DNA of 64,000 bases from Pseudomonadota bacterium (GTDB lineage: Bacteria; Pseudomonadota; Alphaproteobacteria; Caulobacterales; Caulobacteraceae). The notes below the pieces were generated by a model. That model was not told where the DNA came from, ran no database searches, and saw only the letters and a list, made by a program, of their open reading frames with translations. The position numbers were made by a program, and so were the translations under genes. Positions 46,366-54,065 of this stretch are shown one piece after another (the first letter of the stretch is position 1; the number at the start of each line of letters is the position of its first letter). The stretch spans positions 1 through 64,000 of the forward strand of contig CAUJHW010000146.1 of the NCBI GenBank assembly GCA_963205005.1, read 5' to 3'.

Positions 46366-47913
46366 TCAGCCGAACTTGGCGCGCGCCGCGGTCTTCGTCC
46401 AGTTGGCGCGGGGTTTCGCCCAGCGGGTCAGCATGCCGCGCAGCGCGTCCGGCGACAGGGGCTTGACCATGAAGTCATCCATGCCGGCGGCGAGGCAGGC
46501 ATGACGATCGTCCTCGAAGGCATTTGCCGTGAGGGCGACGATCGGTGTCCGGATGCCGGCGCTGCGCAGGCGGCGCGCGGTTTCCTCGCCCGTCAGGCCC
46601 GGCATGCGCATGTCCATGAGGATCAGGTCGAAGACCCGGACCTGGGCGGCCGCGATGGCCTCGGCGCCGCTGACCGCATGCTCGACCTCGCAGCCCTCGC
46701 GGGTCAGCAGGGCGCGGGCCAGCAGGGCGTTGATGGGATTGTCCTCGACCAGCAGGATCTTCGCGCCCGGGGCCGCGGCGGTGGCGATCCGCTCGTCCTC
46801 ACGCGGGGCGACCGTCGTGCAGGCCTGGCCCGCCGCGATCAGCACCCGCTCTGCCAGCGAAGCGCGGCGAAGCGGCTTGATCAGGTAGCCGGCGAATCCG
46901 GAGCGACGGTAGCGGGAGATTCGTTCGCGCTGTTCCGGGGCCAGCAGCACGATGGCCGGCCTCTGCAGCGGCGGCCGCAGCGCGCCGGTGGGACTGGCCA
47001 GGCTGGCGTCCACCAGGATGACGTCGCCGGGGCTGGTGCGGGCGATGGCTTCGGGAAGGGCCTCGGTGACCACGGCCTCACCCCCGCAGGTCTCGACCTG
47101 ACGCCGGGCGCTCTCGCGGACGATCCGGCTGGGCGAGGCGATGCCGACGCGCCGGCCGGCCAGGGGTCGGGCCGGCTCGGCGCCGGGCAGAAGGGGGATC
47201 TCGGCCTCGAACCAGAAGGCGGCGCCGCCAAGGCCGGCGGCGTCCACGCCCACCTCGCCGCCCATCGCGCGGGCCAGCCGGCGGGCGATCGCCAGGCCCA
47301 GCCCCGCGCCGCCCAGGTCGGCATGGGCGGCCTCGGACTGGGCGAAGGCCTCGAAGATCCGTTCGCGGTCAGGCTCGGAAACCCCGGGGCCGCTGTCTTC
47401 CACGGTGAAGCGGATCGCGCCGCCTTCGACGATGTCGGCGGTGATCAGCACGCCGCCGGACTCGGTGAACTTCACGGCGTTGCCGGCGAAGTTCAGCAGG
47501 ATCTGCCGCAGGCGGCCTTCGTCGGCGTGGAGCGTCGCCGTTCGCGCAGGCGCGGCCCAGGCGATCTCGAGTCCGCGCTCATGGGCCCGGGGCGACAGCA
47601 GTTCGGCCACGCTGCGCAGCAGGCCTTCCACGTCGGTGCGGTCGGGATGCAGCTCCACGCGCCCGGCGCCCAGCTTGGCGAAGTCGAGCACGTCATTGAC
47701 CAGGGTCAGCAGATGCTGGCCGCTGTCGTGAAGGGCGGTGACGTAGGTCTTCTGCTCGGCGGTCAGTCGGGTGCCTTCCAGCAGGCGGGCCATGCCCAGA
47801 ACGCCGTTCAGCGGCGTGCGGAATTCATGGCTCAGGGACGCAAGCTGTTCGGCGCTGATCTGGGCGCGCGTGGGGCGGCGCTCGGACAGGGGGCGGGACG
47901 ACATTCTTCGCAT
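46366..47913 (-). CDS. Sensorless hybrid histidine kinase with two receiver-like domains
   Basis: About 515 residues. After only some 20 residues the HisKA domain begins (LASLSHEFRTPLNGVLGMA). HATPase follows with NAVKFTE, DSGPGVSE and LGGAGLGLAIARRLA. A first receiver-like domain (RRVGIASPSRIVRESA to YLIKPLRR) lacks the N-terminal acidic pair but keeps an Asp in VILVDASLA. A second, complete receiver has LMDMRMPGLTG and VKPLS. There is no sensor or membrane segment, so input must come from a partner. Two ATGs three codons apart could serve as start. It is divergent from the LuxR-type regulator. Confidence 0.85.
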   Translation of the reverse strand: MRRMSSRPLSERRPTRAQISAEQLASLSHEFRTPLNGVLGMARLLEGTRLTAEQKTYVTALHDSGQHLLTLVNDVLDFAKLGAGRVELHPDRTDVEGLLRSVAELLSPRAHERGLEIAWAAPARTATLHADEGRLRQILLNFAGNAVKFTESGGVLITADIVEGGAIRFTVEDSGPGVSEPDRERIFEAFAQSEAAHADLGGAGLGLAIARRLARAMGGEVGVDAAGLGGAAFWFEAEIPLLPGAEPARPLAGRRVGIASPSRIVRESARRQVETCGGEAVVTEALPEAIARTSPGDVILVDASLASPTGALRPPLQRPAIVLLAPEQRERISRYRRSGFAGYLIKPLRRASLAERVLIAAGQACTTVAPREDERIATAAAPGAKILLVEDNPINALLARALLTREGCEVEHAVSGAEAIAAAQVRVFDLILMDMRMPGLTGEETARRLRSAGIRTPIVALTANAFEDDRHACLAAGMDDFMVKPLSPDALRGMLTRWAKPRANWTKTAARAKFG

Positions 47914-48074
47914 GGGGCGTGAAGCTAGGCCGCAACGGCTTAACGGTCGGTCAAGCGCAGGCTCCATATGCCGCAAATCGACGCGCGGGGCCGAAATCCA
48001 CTCGCTAAAGTAGACGCGCGCCCAAAGGCGCCGTTTACTGACGCTACCGACGCAGCGTGCGCCTCGAGGACCGG

Positions 48075-48827
48075 ATGAACCCTGTCGAGCTTCTGACCCA
48101 GCGCGAACGGGATTGCCTGAATCTCGTCGACCGGCATTTCAGCTCCAAGCAGATCGCCCGCGAACTCGGGATGTCGAAGAATTCCGTCGACACCTATTGC
48201 GACCGCGCGCGGAAAAAGCTGGGCGTCACGGATCGCTACACGGCGGCGCGGCTGCTGCGCGATGCCGGTGTTAACCCTGTCCTGATCGCATCAGGACACG
48301 ACACAGTCAGGACAGACACCCTCCCTGATTGCTGGCCCGATGAGCTGGCAACAACGGGGACCACCGATGGGCCAGCAACCCAAGTTCGAGAACAGGGCGG
48401 TGATCGGCAGGGCGCTTCGCCTTCGCCGGGAGATCGACGACTTCGAGGCCCGATGGCCGTCCCTGGCCAAGCGGGAGGAAGTTCTCCCGAACTTCTCCTG
48501 GACGCAGCTCGAGCGGCAGCTCGTCGATCTGGCGGCTACGGCGGCGCAGGCGGACATGGCGCGGCACCTGGTGTCGGCGACGCGGAAGCTGGCTCCATTC
48601 AAGCCGCCGGAAATGGTGCTGCGGGAAATCCTCTGCCTGACCTGGGTTCTCCTGGACGAGAACTTCAAGGGCGAACCCGAACCGGGCTCCGCCGAAATGA
48701 CCTGACGCCGGTCGCCCGACTCGGCGCGATCGTGGGGATCGCCGTCGTCACCGCCCTCGCGTTTGGAGGGATGCTGGCGGGTCTCCACGCCCTCGGCGAT
48801 CTGGCGCGGAATTTACTAAAGGCCTGA
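48075..48827 (+). CDS. LuxR-type HTH regulator with C-terminal membrane helix
   Basis: A 250-residue frame. Residues 1-70 form a LuxR-type helix-turn-helix (LLTQRERDCLNLVDRHFSSK, QIARELGMSKNSVDTYCDRARK). The last 40 residues contain one membrane helix (LGAIVGIAVVTALAFGGMLAGL). I recall other Caulobacterales regulators with this HTH-linker-helix plan. The middle (about 95-210) is Gly/Ala/Arg-rich with poor third-base GC, while the +1 frame there looks truly coding. So the linker is either overprinted or the result of compensating frameshifts. GAGGA precedes the ATG. Confidence 0.65.
   Translation: MNPVELLTQRERDCLNLVDRHFSSKQIARELGMSKNSVDTYCDRARKKLGVTDRYTAARLLRDAGVNPVLIASGHDTVRTDTLPDCWPDELATTGTTDGPATQVREQGGDRQGASPSPGDRRLRGPMAVPGQAGGSSPELLLDAARAAARRSGGYGGAGGHGAAPGVGDAEAGSIQAAGNGAAGNPLPDLGSPGRELQGRTRTGLRRNDLTPVARLGAIVGIAVVTALAFGGMLAGLHALGDLARNLLKA
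48367..48705 (+). CDS. Possible overlapping gene inside the LuxR frame
   Basis: In the +1 frame relative to the regulator, a 112-residue open frame has normal protein composition and strong third-base GC: FENRAVIGRALRLRREIDDF, NFSWTQLERQLVDLAATAAQ, EMVLREILCLTWVLLDENF. It may start at this ATG, six bases after GGGGA (48356-48360), or at 48340. I do not recognise it. It is mostly helical and soluble. It ends in TGA just where the regulator frame regains coding character. Confidence 0.5.
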   Translation: MGQQPKFENRAVIGRALRLRREIDDFEARWPSLAKREEVLPNFSWTQLERQLVDLAATAAQADMARHLVSATRKLAPFKPPEMVLREILCLTWVLLDENFKGEPEPGSAEMT

Positions 48828-48860
48828 ACGGCCGAGCAACCCTGATCTGCGAACCTTGGA

Positions 48861-48883
48861 GCGCGGCATGATCCATGCCGCGC
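48861..48883. repeat. Perfect 10-base stem-loop before the 118-residue gene
   Basis: GCGCGGCATG, ATC, CATGCCGCGC is a perfect hairpin between the LuxR gene and the next ATG at 48897. No T-run follows, so it is not a normal terminator; the ribosome site GGAGA (48886-48890) begins three bases after it. Confidence 0.8.
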
Positions 48884-48896
48884 ATGGAGATAACTC

Positions 48897-49253
48897 ATGC
48901 TTAAAGAACGCCGTTTGGCCGCCGAACAGGTCGCCGCCGCGCTTTTCGAAGCTGAAGCCGCAATCGATGCAGCGGTCAGCAAGACTGCCCTCCTGACGGG
49001 CGTTATGCCGTCCCTGCGCCGCCAGGCGGGGGCCTCGGCCCTCATCGGCCAGGACGCCCTTGAGCGCGCCAGCCAGGCGATCGCCGCGCTGGCGGAGGCC
49101 CGCCGGGCCATCGTCGAAACCCACAAGGAACTCAGCGTCGTTCAGGGCCAGATCGGCCTGGGCGCCGTGATGATCGGCGATGGCGGCGAGAAGCCGCCGC
49201 CCATGGCGGCCGTCACAGAACGCCAGCGGATGCGCGCCCTTCGCGTCGCCTGA
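48897..49253 (+). CDS. Hypothetical helical protein, 118 residues
   Basis: A soluble, almost wholly helical protein: AAEQVAAALFEAEAAIDAAV, ASALIGQDALERASQAIAAL and AEARRAIVETHKELSVVQGQ give heptad-like coiled-coil segments. A short basic end follows. I do not recognise a family. GGAGA seven bases before the ATG, and a hairpin just before that, suggest translational or transcript-level control. A terminator-like hairpin follows at 49297. It probably belongs to one cassette with the LuxR gene. Confidence 0.7.
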   Translation: MLKERRLAAEQVAAALFEAEAAIDAAVSKTALLTGVMPSLRRQAGASALIGQDALERASQAIAALAEARRAIVETHKELSVVQGQIGLGAVMIGDGGEKPPPMAAVTERQRMRALRVA

Positions 49254-49296
49254 GGCGGCTGACAGTTCCAACAGACGACCGCCTCTGGCAGATTGC

Positions 49297-49324
49297 GGCC
49301 CTCGGAAACTCCGGGGGCCGTTTT
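49297..49324 (+). terminator. Terminator-like hairpin overlapping the next gene's start
   Basis: GGCCCTCGGA, AAC, TCCGGGGGCC, then GTTTT. One T-G wobble in a ten-base stem. The GGGGG of the right arm is also the only ribosome site for the GTG at 49326, so the hairpin could act as an attenuator. Confidence 0.7.
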
Positions 49325-49325
49325 C

Positions 49326-49769
49326 GTGCCTGCCTATCAACTGCCTGTCTATGTCTGGCCGACGGTGATGATCGGCGTCGGAGTCGTGGCCGTGTTGCGC
49401 GGCCGTGACAGCGAGCGGCTGGCCGCCACCGGCGTTCTGACCGGCTGGGCCATGTCGATGGTTCTGGCGCGGGCTCGGAGCAACGATACCCAGTGGGGCA
49501 TCTTCGCGGTCGACGCCCTTCTGCTCATGCTCTTCCTGTGGCTGGCGATGCGCAGCCGCCGGTTCTGGCCGCTCTTCGTGGCAGCCTTCCAGCTGCTGAT
49601 GGTGTTCACCCACATCGCCAGTATCCTCGACGCCGGCGTCTCGGGCTGGGCCTACCTCACGGCCAACCTGATCTGGAGCTATCTGGTCCTGCTGACGATC
49701 GGCTACGCGGCGTGGACGGCGCCGGCTCATGATCCGCCCGCCCCCGAAGGCCGCACCGCGCCATACTAG
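49326..49769 (+). CDS. Hypothetical membrane protein, 147 residues
   Basis: From GTG (PAYQLPVYVWPTVMIGVGVV) the protein has four to five hydrophobic segments, with a WGIFAVDALLLMLFLWLAM helix, RRFWPLFVAAFQLLMVFTH, and ANLIWSYLVLLTIGYAAW near the end. It has no recognised domain. The C-terminus is short, proline-rich and cytosolic or periplasmic. Start is uncertain because the GTG sits two bases past a T-run; an ATG 12 codons in (49362) is an alternative. It is the last gene of the LuxR cassette. Confidence 0.65.
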   Translation: MPAYQLPVYVWPTVMIGVGVVAVLRGRDSERLAATGVLTGWAMSMVLARARSNDTQWGIFAVDALLLMLFLWLAMRSRRFWPLFVAAFQLLMVFTHIASILDAGVSGWAYLTANLIWSYLVLLTIGYAAWTAPAHDPPAPEGRTAPY

Positions 49770-49858
49770 GGCCGCTCCAGAGTGGATTCCCGGTTCCCGC
49801 GCGTCCCCGGCCGGCTCCAGCGTCGTCAGACGCCTCGAAACCCGATAGGTCTGGCGCC

Positions 49859-50572
49859 ATGGAGCGGGACAGTCGGCGAAAAGGCGTTGGAGGTCTGGGG
49901 GTCGCGCTGATGGCGCTGGCCTGGGCCGCGACGGCCGGCGCCCACAACATCGCCGGGACCGACGCGGCCTTCGTGGCCGCGACCCGCGGGCCGGACCCGA
50001 TCCCGTTCCTGTACCTGGGCGCCAAGCATATGGTGACCGGGTACGATCACCTGCTGTTCCTGGTGGGCGTGATCTTCTTCCTGTTCAGGCTGCGGCAGAT
50101 CGCGCTGTACGTGAGCCTGTTCTCGCTCGGCCACTCGATCACCCTGCTGGCGGGGGTGTTCTTCAACATCCGGGCTGACGCCCACCTGGTCGATGCGGTC
50201 ATCGGCCTGTCGGTCGCCTACAAGGCCTTCGAGAACCTGGGCGGCTTCCGCACGATGTTCGGCGTCCAGCCCGACGCCCGGGCCGCCGTCTTCGGGTTCG
50301 GCCTGATCCACGGGTTCGGCCTGGCCACAAAGCTGCAGGCCCTGCGCCTGAATCCGGACGGGCTGCTGGCGAACCTGGTGTCGTTCAATGTCGGCGTCGA
50401 GGTCGGACAGGTTCTGGCGCTGGCCGCGATCCTGGCCGCCATGTCCCTTTGGCGGCGCACGCGCGCGTTCGCCCCCATGGCGCAGGGCGCCAATGTCCTG
50501 CTCATGCTGGCGGGTTTCGTCCTCGCGGGTCAGCAGGTGGCCGGATTTCTGCTTGGTGGAGCCGTCTCATGA
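49859..50572 (+). CDS. hupE: HupE/UreJ-family metal permease
   Basis: A 237-residue membrane protein with a signal-like first segment and about six further helices. The HupE/UreJ motif is LGAKHMVTGYDHLLFLVGV (His-x5-Asp-His), and the second family block is FGLIHGFGLATKLQ. Members carry nickel or cobalt, often beside hydrogenase or urease genes. Neither enzyme is in this window, so the metal is uncertain. It overlaps the next gene by four bases (ATGA) and begins a three-gene operon. Confidence 0.85.
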   Translation: MERDSRRKGVGGLGVALMALAWAATAGAHNIAGTDAAFVAATRGPDPIPFLYLGAKHMVTGYDHLLFLVGVIFFLFRLRQIALYVSLFSLGHSITLLAGVFFNIRADAHLVDAVIGLSVAYKAFENLGGFRTMFGVQPDARAAVFGFGLIHGFGLATKLQALRLNPDGLLANLVSFNVGVEVGQVLALAAILAAMSLWRRTRAFAPMAQGANVLLMLAGFVLAGQQVAGFLLGGAVS

Positions 50573-51252
50573 GCCCTGAACCCTCCCGGCCCATGCCGCG
50601 CGGCCGGCTTGTCCTGGCCGTCGCCGCGACCGCGGCCCTGGCGGCGCTGATCGTGCTGGGCGCGATCCTGCCGGCGGAATTCAACCGCGACCCCCTGGGT
50701 CTAGGACGGCTCTCGGGTCTCAGCCGCCTCTGGGCCCCGGCCGACCAGACCGTGGATGCCCGCCGTGACGGCGCGGCGCGGGCGCGGGAGTACGACATCC
50801 CCTTCCGCACCGATGTGATCGAGATTCCGCTGGGCGACTTCCTGGCCGGGGCCGACCGTTCCGAGCTGGAATACAAGGTGCGTATGAAGAAGGACGCGAC
50901 GCTGATCTACGCCTGGGAGGTGACCGGGACCACCGAGCCCCGCGACTTCCACTACGACCAGCATGGGCACACGACCCCCGCGCCCGGCCAGGCGATGACG
51001 GTTGCCACCTACCGGCAGGCGTTCGGGCTGAAACAGCAGGGCGCCCTGACCGCGCCGTTCGACGGGATCCAGGGCTGGCAGTTCTCCAATTCCAGCGAGC
51101 GCCCCGTTGTGGTTCGCCTGCGGCTGGCCGGATTCTACGAGCTGATCCCGTCGGGGCAGCCGGGCAACGAGGCCGGAATCGTGGCCAATGAGCCCGCCGC
51201 CAGGGCCCGACCGTCGATCCCTGCAACACCTTCGCCGCAATTGGCGCGCTGA
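50569..51252 (+). CDS. Anchored periplasmic protein with His-rich loop (transmembrane anchor protein)
   Basis: A 227-residue protein with one N-terminal membrane helix (LVLAVAATAALAALIVLGAI), then the distinctive PAEFNRDPLGLGRLSGLSRL segment. The rest is periplasmic and beta-rich, including YKVRMKKDATLIYAWEV, and a metal-suited loop RDFHYDQHGHTTP with three histidines. It overlaps hupE by four bases, so the two are made together. I infer that it hands metal to HupE or senses it. It ends in a proline-rich tail. Confidence 0.7.
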   Translation: MSPEPSRPMPRGRLVLAVAATAALAALIVLGAILPAEFNRDPLGLGRLSGLSRLWAPADQTVDARRDGAARAREYDIPFRTDVIEIPLGDFLAGADRSELEYKVRMKKDATLIYAWEVTGTTEPRDFHYDQHGHTTPAPGQAMTVATYRQAFGLKQQGALTAPFDGIQGWQFSNSSERPVVVRLRLAGFYELIPSGQPGNEAGIVANEPAARARPSIPATPSPQLAR

Positions 51253-51274
51253 GTGCCGGGCCAGGAGACCCGGT

Positions 51275-51778
51275 ATGCGTAGATTCCTCATTCTGCTGGC
51301 GGCGCTGACGTCGACGCCCGCCCTTGCCGCCGAGCCGGTGTCGCCCGAGGCGGCGGTGTCGACCGCCGCATCGACCACCAGCGTCGCCGACCAGATCGAC
51401 GCCTATCTGCGGACCTCGCCCGCCCTGGACGTCGCGGACGACACCCCGCCGGGCGTGGTCCGGTCCGATGACCGCAGGCCGCACGGCGAGATATCGGTCG
51501 GCGTCGGAACCGGCGGCTACCGCAGTGTCTATGCGCGCACGGACCTTCCGGTGGGCGAGACCGGGCGGGTGAGCATCGCCATCGAGGACACGCGCTTCAG
51601 CGGCCGCCGCGGCCATCGGGGCGGCGCCGGCCGAAGCCTGGATGCCCGCATGGCCCTTGGCGGGTCGTCACCGACTGACCGCCAGCGTTGCGACCTCGAG
51701 GGCATGACGCCGCCGCGGCCGCTGGACGCCATCGGCGGCCCCCACGACCGCTGCCGCGGCGGCGCCTTCGGTCGCTAG
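51275..51778 (+). CDS. Exported hypothetical protein of the hupE operon
   Basis: A 167-residue protein with a signal peptide (MRRFLILLAALTSTPALA). The mature chain is hydrophilic: an acidic helix (VADQIDAYLRTSPALDVADD), a beta segment HGEISVGVGTGGYRSVYART with VSIAIEDTRFSG, then a Gly/Arg-rich low-complexity end with one pair of Cys. I recognise no family. AGGAGA precedes the ATG, 23 bases after the preceding stop. Its stop overlaps that of the convergent haem lipoprotein. Confidence 0.7.
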   Translation: MRRFLILLAALTSTPALAAEPVSPEAAVSTAASTTSVADQIDAYLRTSPALDVADDTPPGVVRSDDRRPHGEISVGVGTGGYRSVYARTDLPVGETGRVSIAIEDTRFSGRRGHRGGAGRSLDARMALGGSSPTDRQRCDLEGMTPPRPLDAIGGPHDRCRGGAFGR

Positions 51779-52317
51779 TTCTTCGCGCCCGGCACGCTCG
51801 GCAGCGGGTCGCCCTTGGCGGGTCCGTTGGCCTTCAGTTCCGGCTGTATGATGAACTGTTCGTGGCAGGCGACGCAGACCTCGTAGACCTTGCCGCCCTC
51901 GTCAAAGACCCCCTTCTTGTCGTGCTTCTCTGCGGCGGCGCGGGCGGCCGCGGCGCGTTCGGTGAGCAGCTGCGAGTACCTGATCCAGTCGGCTTCCGGC
52001 GCGCGCACCCGGCCGGGCAGCTGCAGGGCGTTGCCGGCCTCCATCAGCATGGTCGCGCCGGTCACCGGCACGTCCCAGCCCTCGTCGGTGGTGGGCGACA
52101 GGTCCTTCTCGCCGGCCTCGGTGATCTCCGTGCCGGACGCCTTCCAGTACATGAAGGCCGCCGGATCGACGAAGTGCCCCATGAACTCGGCCATGGACAG
52201 GTCGGTGTTGAACTTCGCCGCGGCCGAGACCTTCGGGCCGGCGGGCGCGCCGGGCTTTCCCGGAGAGCAGGCGGTCAGGGCGACGGCGCAGGCCGCCAGG
52301 GTGAGCAGGTGTTTCAA
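51775..52317 (-). CDS. Haem c-binding lipoprotein (cytochrome c'/c556-like)
   Basis: From a TTG start the product has 180 residues. The signal ends in the lipobox ALTAC followed by SPGKPGAP. A mostly helical domain follows with a single haem c site in VYEVCVACHEQFI near the C-terminus, as in cytochrome c'/c556 four-helix bundles. The TTG is preceded by GGGAG at nine bases and yields KHLLTLAACAVALT; the longer frame to 52509 destroys the signal peptide. It probably sits on the periplasmic face; a redox partner is not apparent. Confidence 0.78.
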   Translation of the reverse strand: MKHLLTLAACAVALTACSPGKPGAPAGPKVSAAAKFNTDLSMAEFMGHFVDPAAFMYWKASGTEITEAGEKDLSPTTDEGWDVPVTGATMLMEAGNALQLPGRVRAPEADWIRYSQLLTERAAAARAAAEKHDKKGVFDEGGKVYEVCVACHEQFIIQPELKANGPAKGDPLPSVPGAKN

Positions 52318-52537
52318 AGGCGCAGACTCCCTCGTCGCATCTGGATGCGCGTCGGCGACACCATAGCCGCCATGGCTCCGGCGCGCCCAGTACTGAACGG
52401 TATCAGCCGCGTTACAGTCACGCCCGGCCGGCGCGGTCACCACCGAATTTCCGGTATGCACGATTGACCGTTCCACCTGCTTGAGGCTTCCTGAGCGTAA
52501 GGCGCCCATTGAGAGCGCGAATGGGAGGAAGCTTCAG

Positions 52538-54064
52538 ATGACGGTGACTCCAAAGGCGGCGACAGGTGTCGCGACCGCGGCCAGCGATCGGCTTCCCCTG
52601 AAGACAAAGCTCGCCTTCGGGATCGGCAGCGCCGCAGAGACCATCGCGCTGTTCTCCGTCTCCAGCTTCGCGATCCTGTTCTACAATCAGGTTCTTGGCG
52701 TTCCGGCCCATCTGGCGGGCCTTGCCGTGTCCGCCAGCCTGGTGTTCGACGCCCTGTCGGACCCGATCGTCGGATCGTGGTCGGACCGCACCCGCTCGCG
52801 CCTGGGGCGCCGGCACCTCTACATGTACTTCGCCCCCATCCCGATCGCGCTCTGCCTGTTCGCGATCTTCAATCCCCCCAGCAGCCTGGACCAGACCGGC
52901 CTGCTGATCTGGTTCGGGGTGGCGGTGGTGCTGATGCGCCAGGCCATGACCTTCTTCCACACGCCGCACCTCGCGCTCGGGGCCGAGCTTTCGAACGACT
53001 ACACCGAGCGGTCCAAGGTGATGGCCTACAACAGCTTCTTCGTCTGGGTGGGGGGCGCCTTCACCACCACGATCGCCCTGCGGATCTTCTTCCCCTCCAC
53101 GCCGGAATACCCGCGCGGCGTCCTGAACCCCGAACCCTGGCCGACCTTTGCGCTTGCGATGTCGGTGGCGGTGGTCGTGGTCCTGTTCGCCTCGGCCTGG
53201 TTCACCCGCGACCGCATTCCGTTGCTGCCCCAGCGGGCCGCCGAGACGCCCGGCTTCAGCTTCGCCGAGTTCGGCCGCGACATCGTCAAGGCGCTGGGCA
53301 ACATCAACTACGTCTGGCTGCTGGTCGCCTATTTCTTCCTGGCGATGATGATCGGCCTCCGCGAAGGCCTGCGGATGTACACGAACACCTTCTACTGGGG
53401 GTTCAACAGCGAGCAGCTCAGCCTGTTCATCATCGGCAGTTTCGCCGGGTATCTGTCCGCCTTCATCCTGGCCCCGCGGCTGCACGCCCGGCTGGACAAG
53501 AAGCGCACGATCATCGTGTCGGGGATCATCTACTCCTTCGTCCCGGCGATCCCGCTGGCGCTCGGCATGGCGGGCGTGCTGAAGCCCAGCGATCCCATGA
53601 TCCTGCCGATCGTCATGGCCTTCGCCACCGTGGCCTATGCGGCCGTCGCCATCCTGCAGATCAGCGTGATGTCCGCCCTGGCGGACGTGGCCGACCAGAA
53701 CGAGCTCAAGCACGGCATCCGGCAGGAAGGCATCCTCTATTCCACCCGCGCCTTCGCCGCGAAGATGGATCAGGCGGTCGGCGCCGCGCTGGCCGGGTTC
53801 GTCATCACCTTCATCAACTTCCCCGCCAAGGCCAAGCCCGGCGAGATCCCGGCCGACGTGATGTACAACCTGGCGCTCTGGGACGGGGTGCTGGCCGCCA
53901 TCCCGGGCCTCATCGCGGTGTATTTCTACGGCAAGTACAACATCGACCGCGCCAGCTATGAGGCGACGAAGCTGGCCCTTACCGACCAGAGGGCCCGGGC
54001 CCGGGCCGCCGTGGTCGCCGAACAGGGTCTGCCCCGCGGCGCACAGCCGGCGCCCGCCGAATAG
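52538..54064 (+). CDS. GPH-family sugar/cation symporter (MFS)
   Basis: A 508-residue permease with about twelve helices. LPLKTKLAFGIGSAAETIAL, then NQVLGVPAHLAGLAVSASLV, VFDALSDPIVGSWSDRTRSR and GRRHLYMYFAPIP match the glycoside-pentoside-hexuronide:cation symporters (MelB type). FFHTPHLALGAELSNDYTER is also family-specific. The sugar is unknown. GGGAGGAAG precedes the ATG and overlaps the right arm of a CCCATT/AATGGG hairpin (52505-52525). Confidence 0.88.
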   Translation: MTVTPKAATGVATAASDRLPLKTKLAFGIGSAAETIALFSVSSFAILFYNQVLGVPAHLAGLAVSASLVFDALSDPIVGSWSDRTRSRLGRRHLYMYFAPIPIALCLFAIFNPPSSLDQTGLLIWFGVAVVLMRQAMTFFHTPHLALGAELSNDYTERSKVMAYNSFFVWVGGAFTTTIALRIFFPSTPEYPRGVLNPEPWPTFALAMSVAVVVVLFASAWFTRDRIPLLPQRAAETPGFSFAEFGRDIVKALGNINYVWLLVAYFFLAMMIGLREGLRMYTNTFYWGFNSEQLSLFIIGSFAGYLSAFILAPRLHARLDKKRTIIVSGIIYSFVPAIPLALGMAGVLKPSDPMILPIVMAFATVAYAAVAILQISVMSALADVADQNELKHGIRQEGILYSTRAFAAKMDQAVGAALAGFVITFINFPAKAKPGEIPADVMYNLALWDGVLAAIPGLIAVYFYGKYNIDRASYEATKLALTDQRARARAAVVAEQGLPRGAQPAPAE

Positions 54065-54065
54065 G

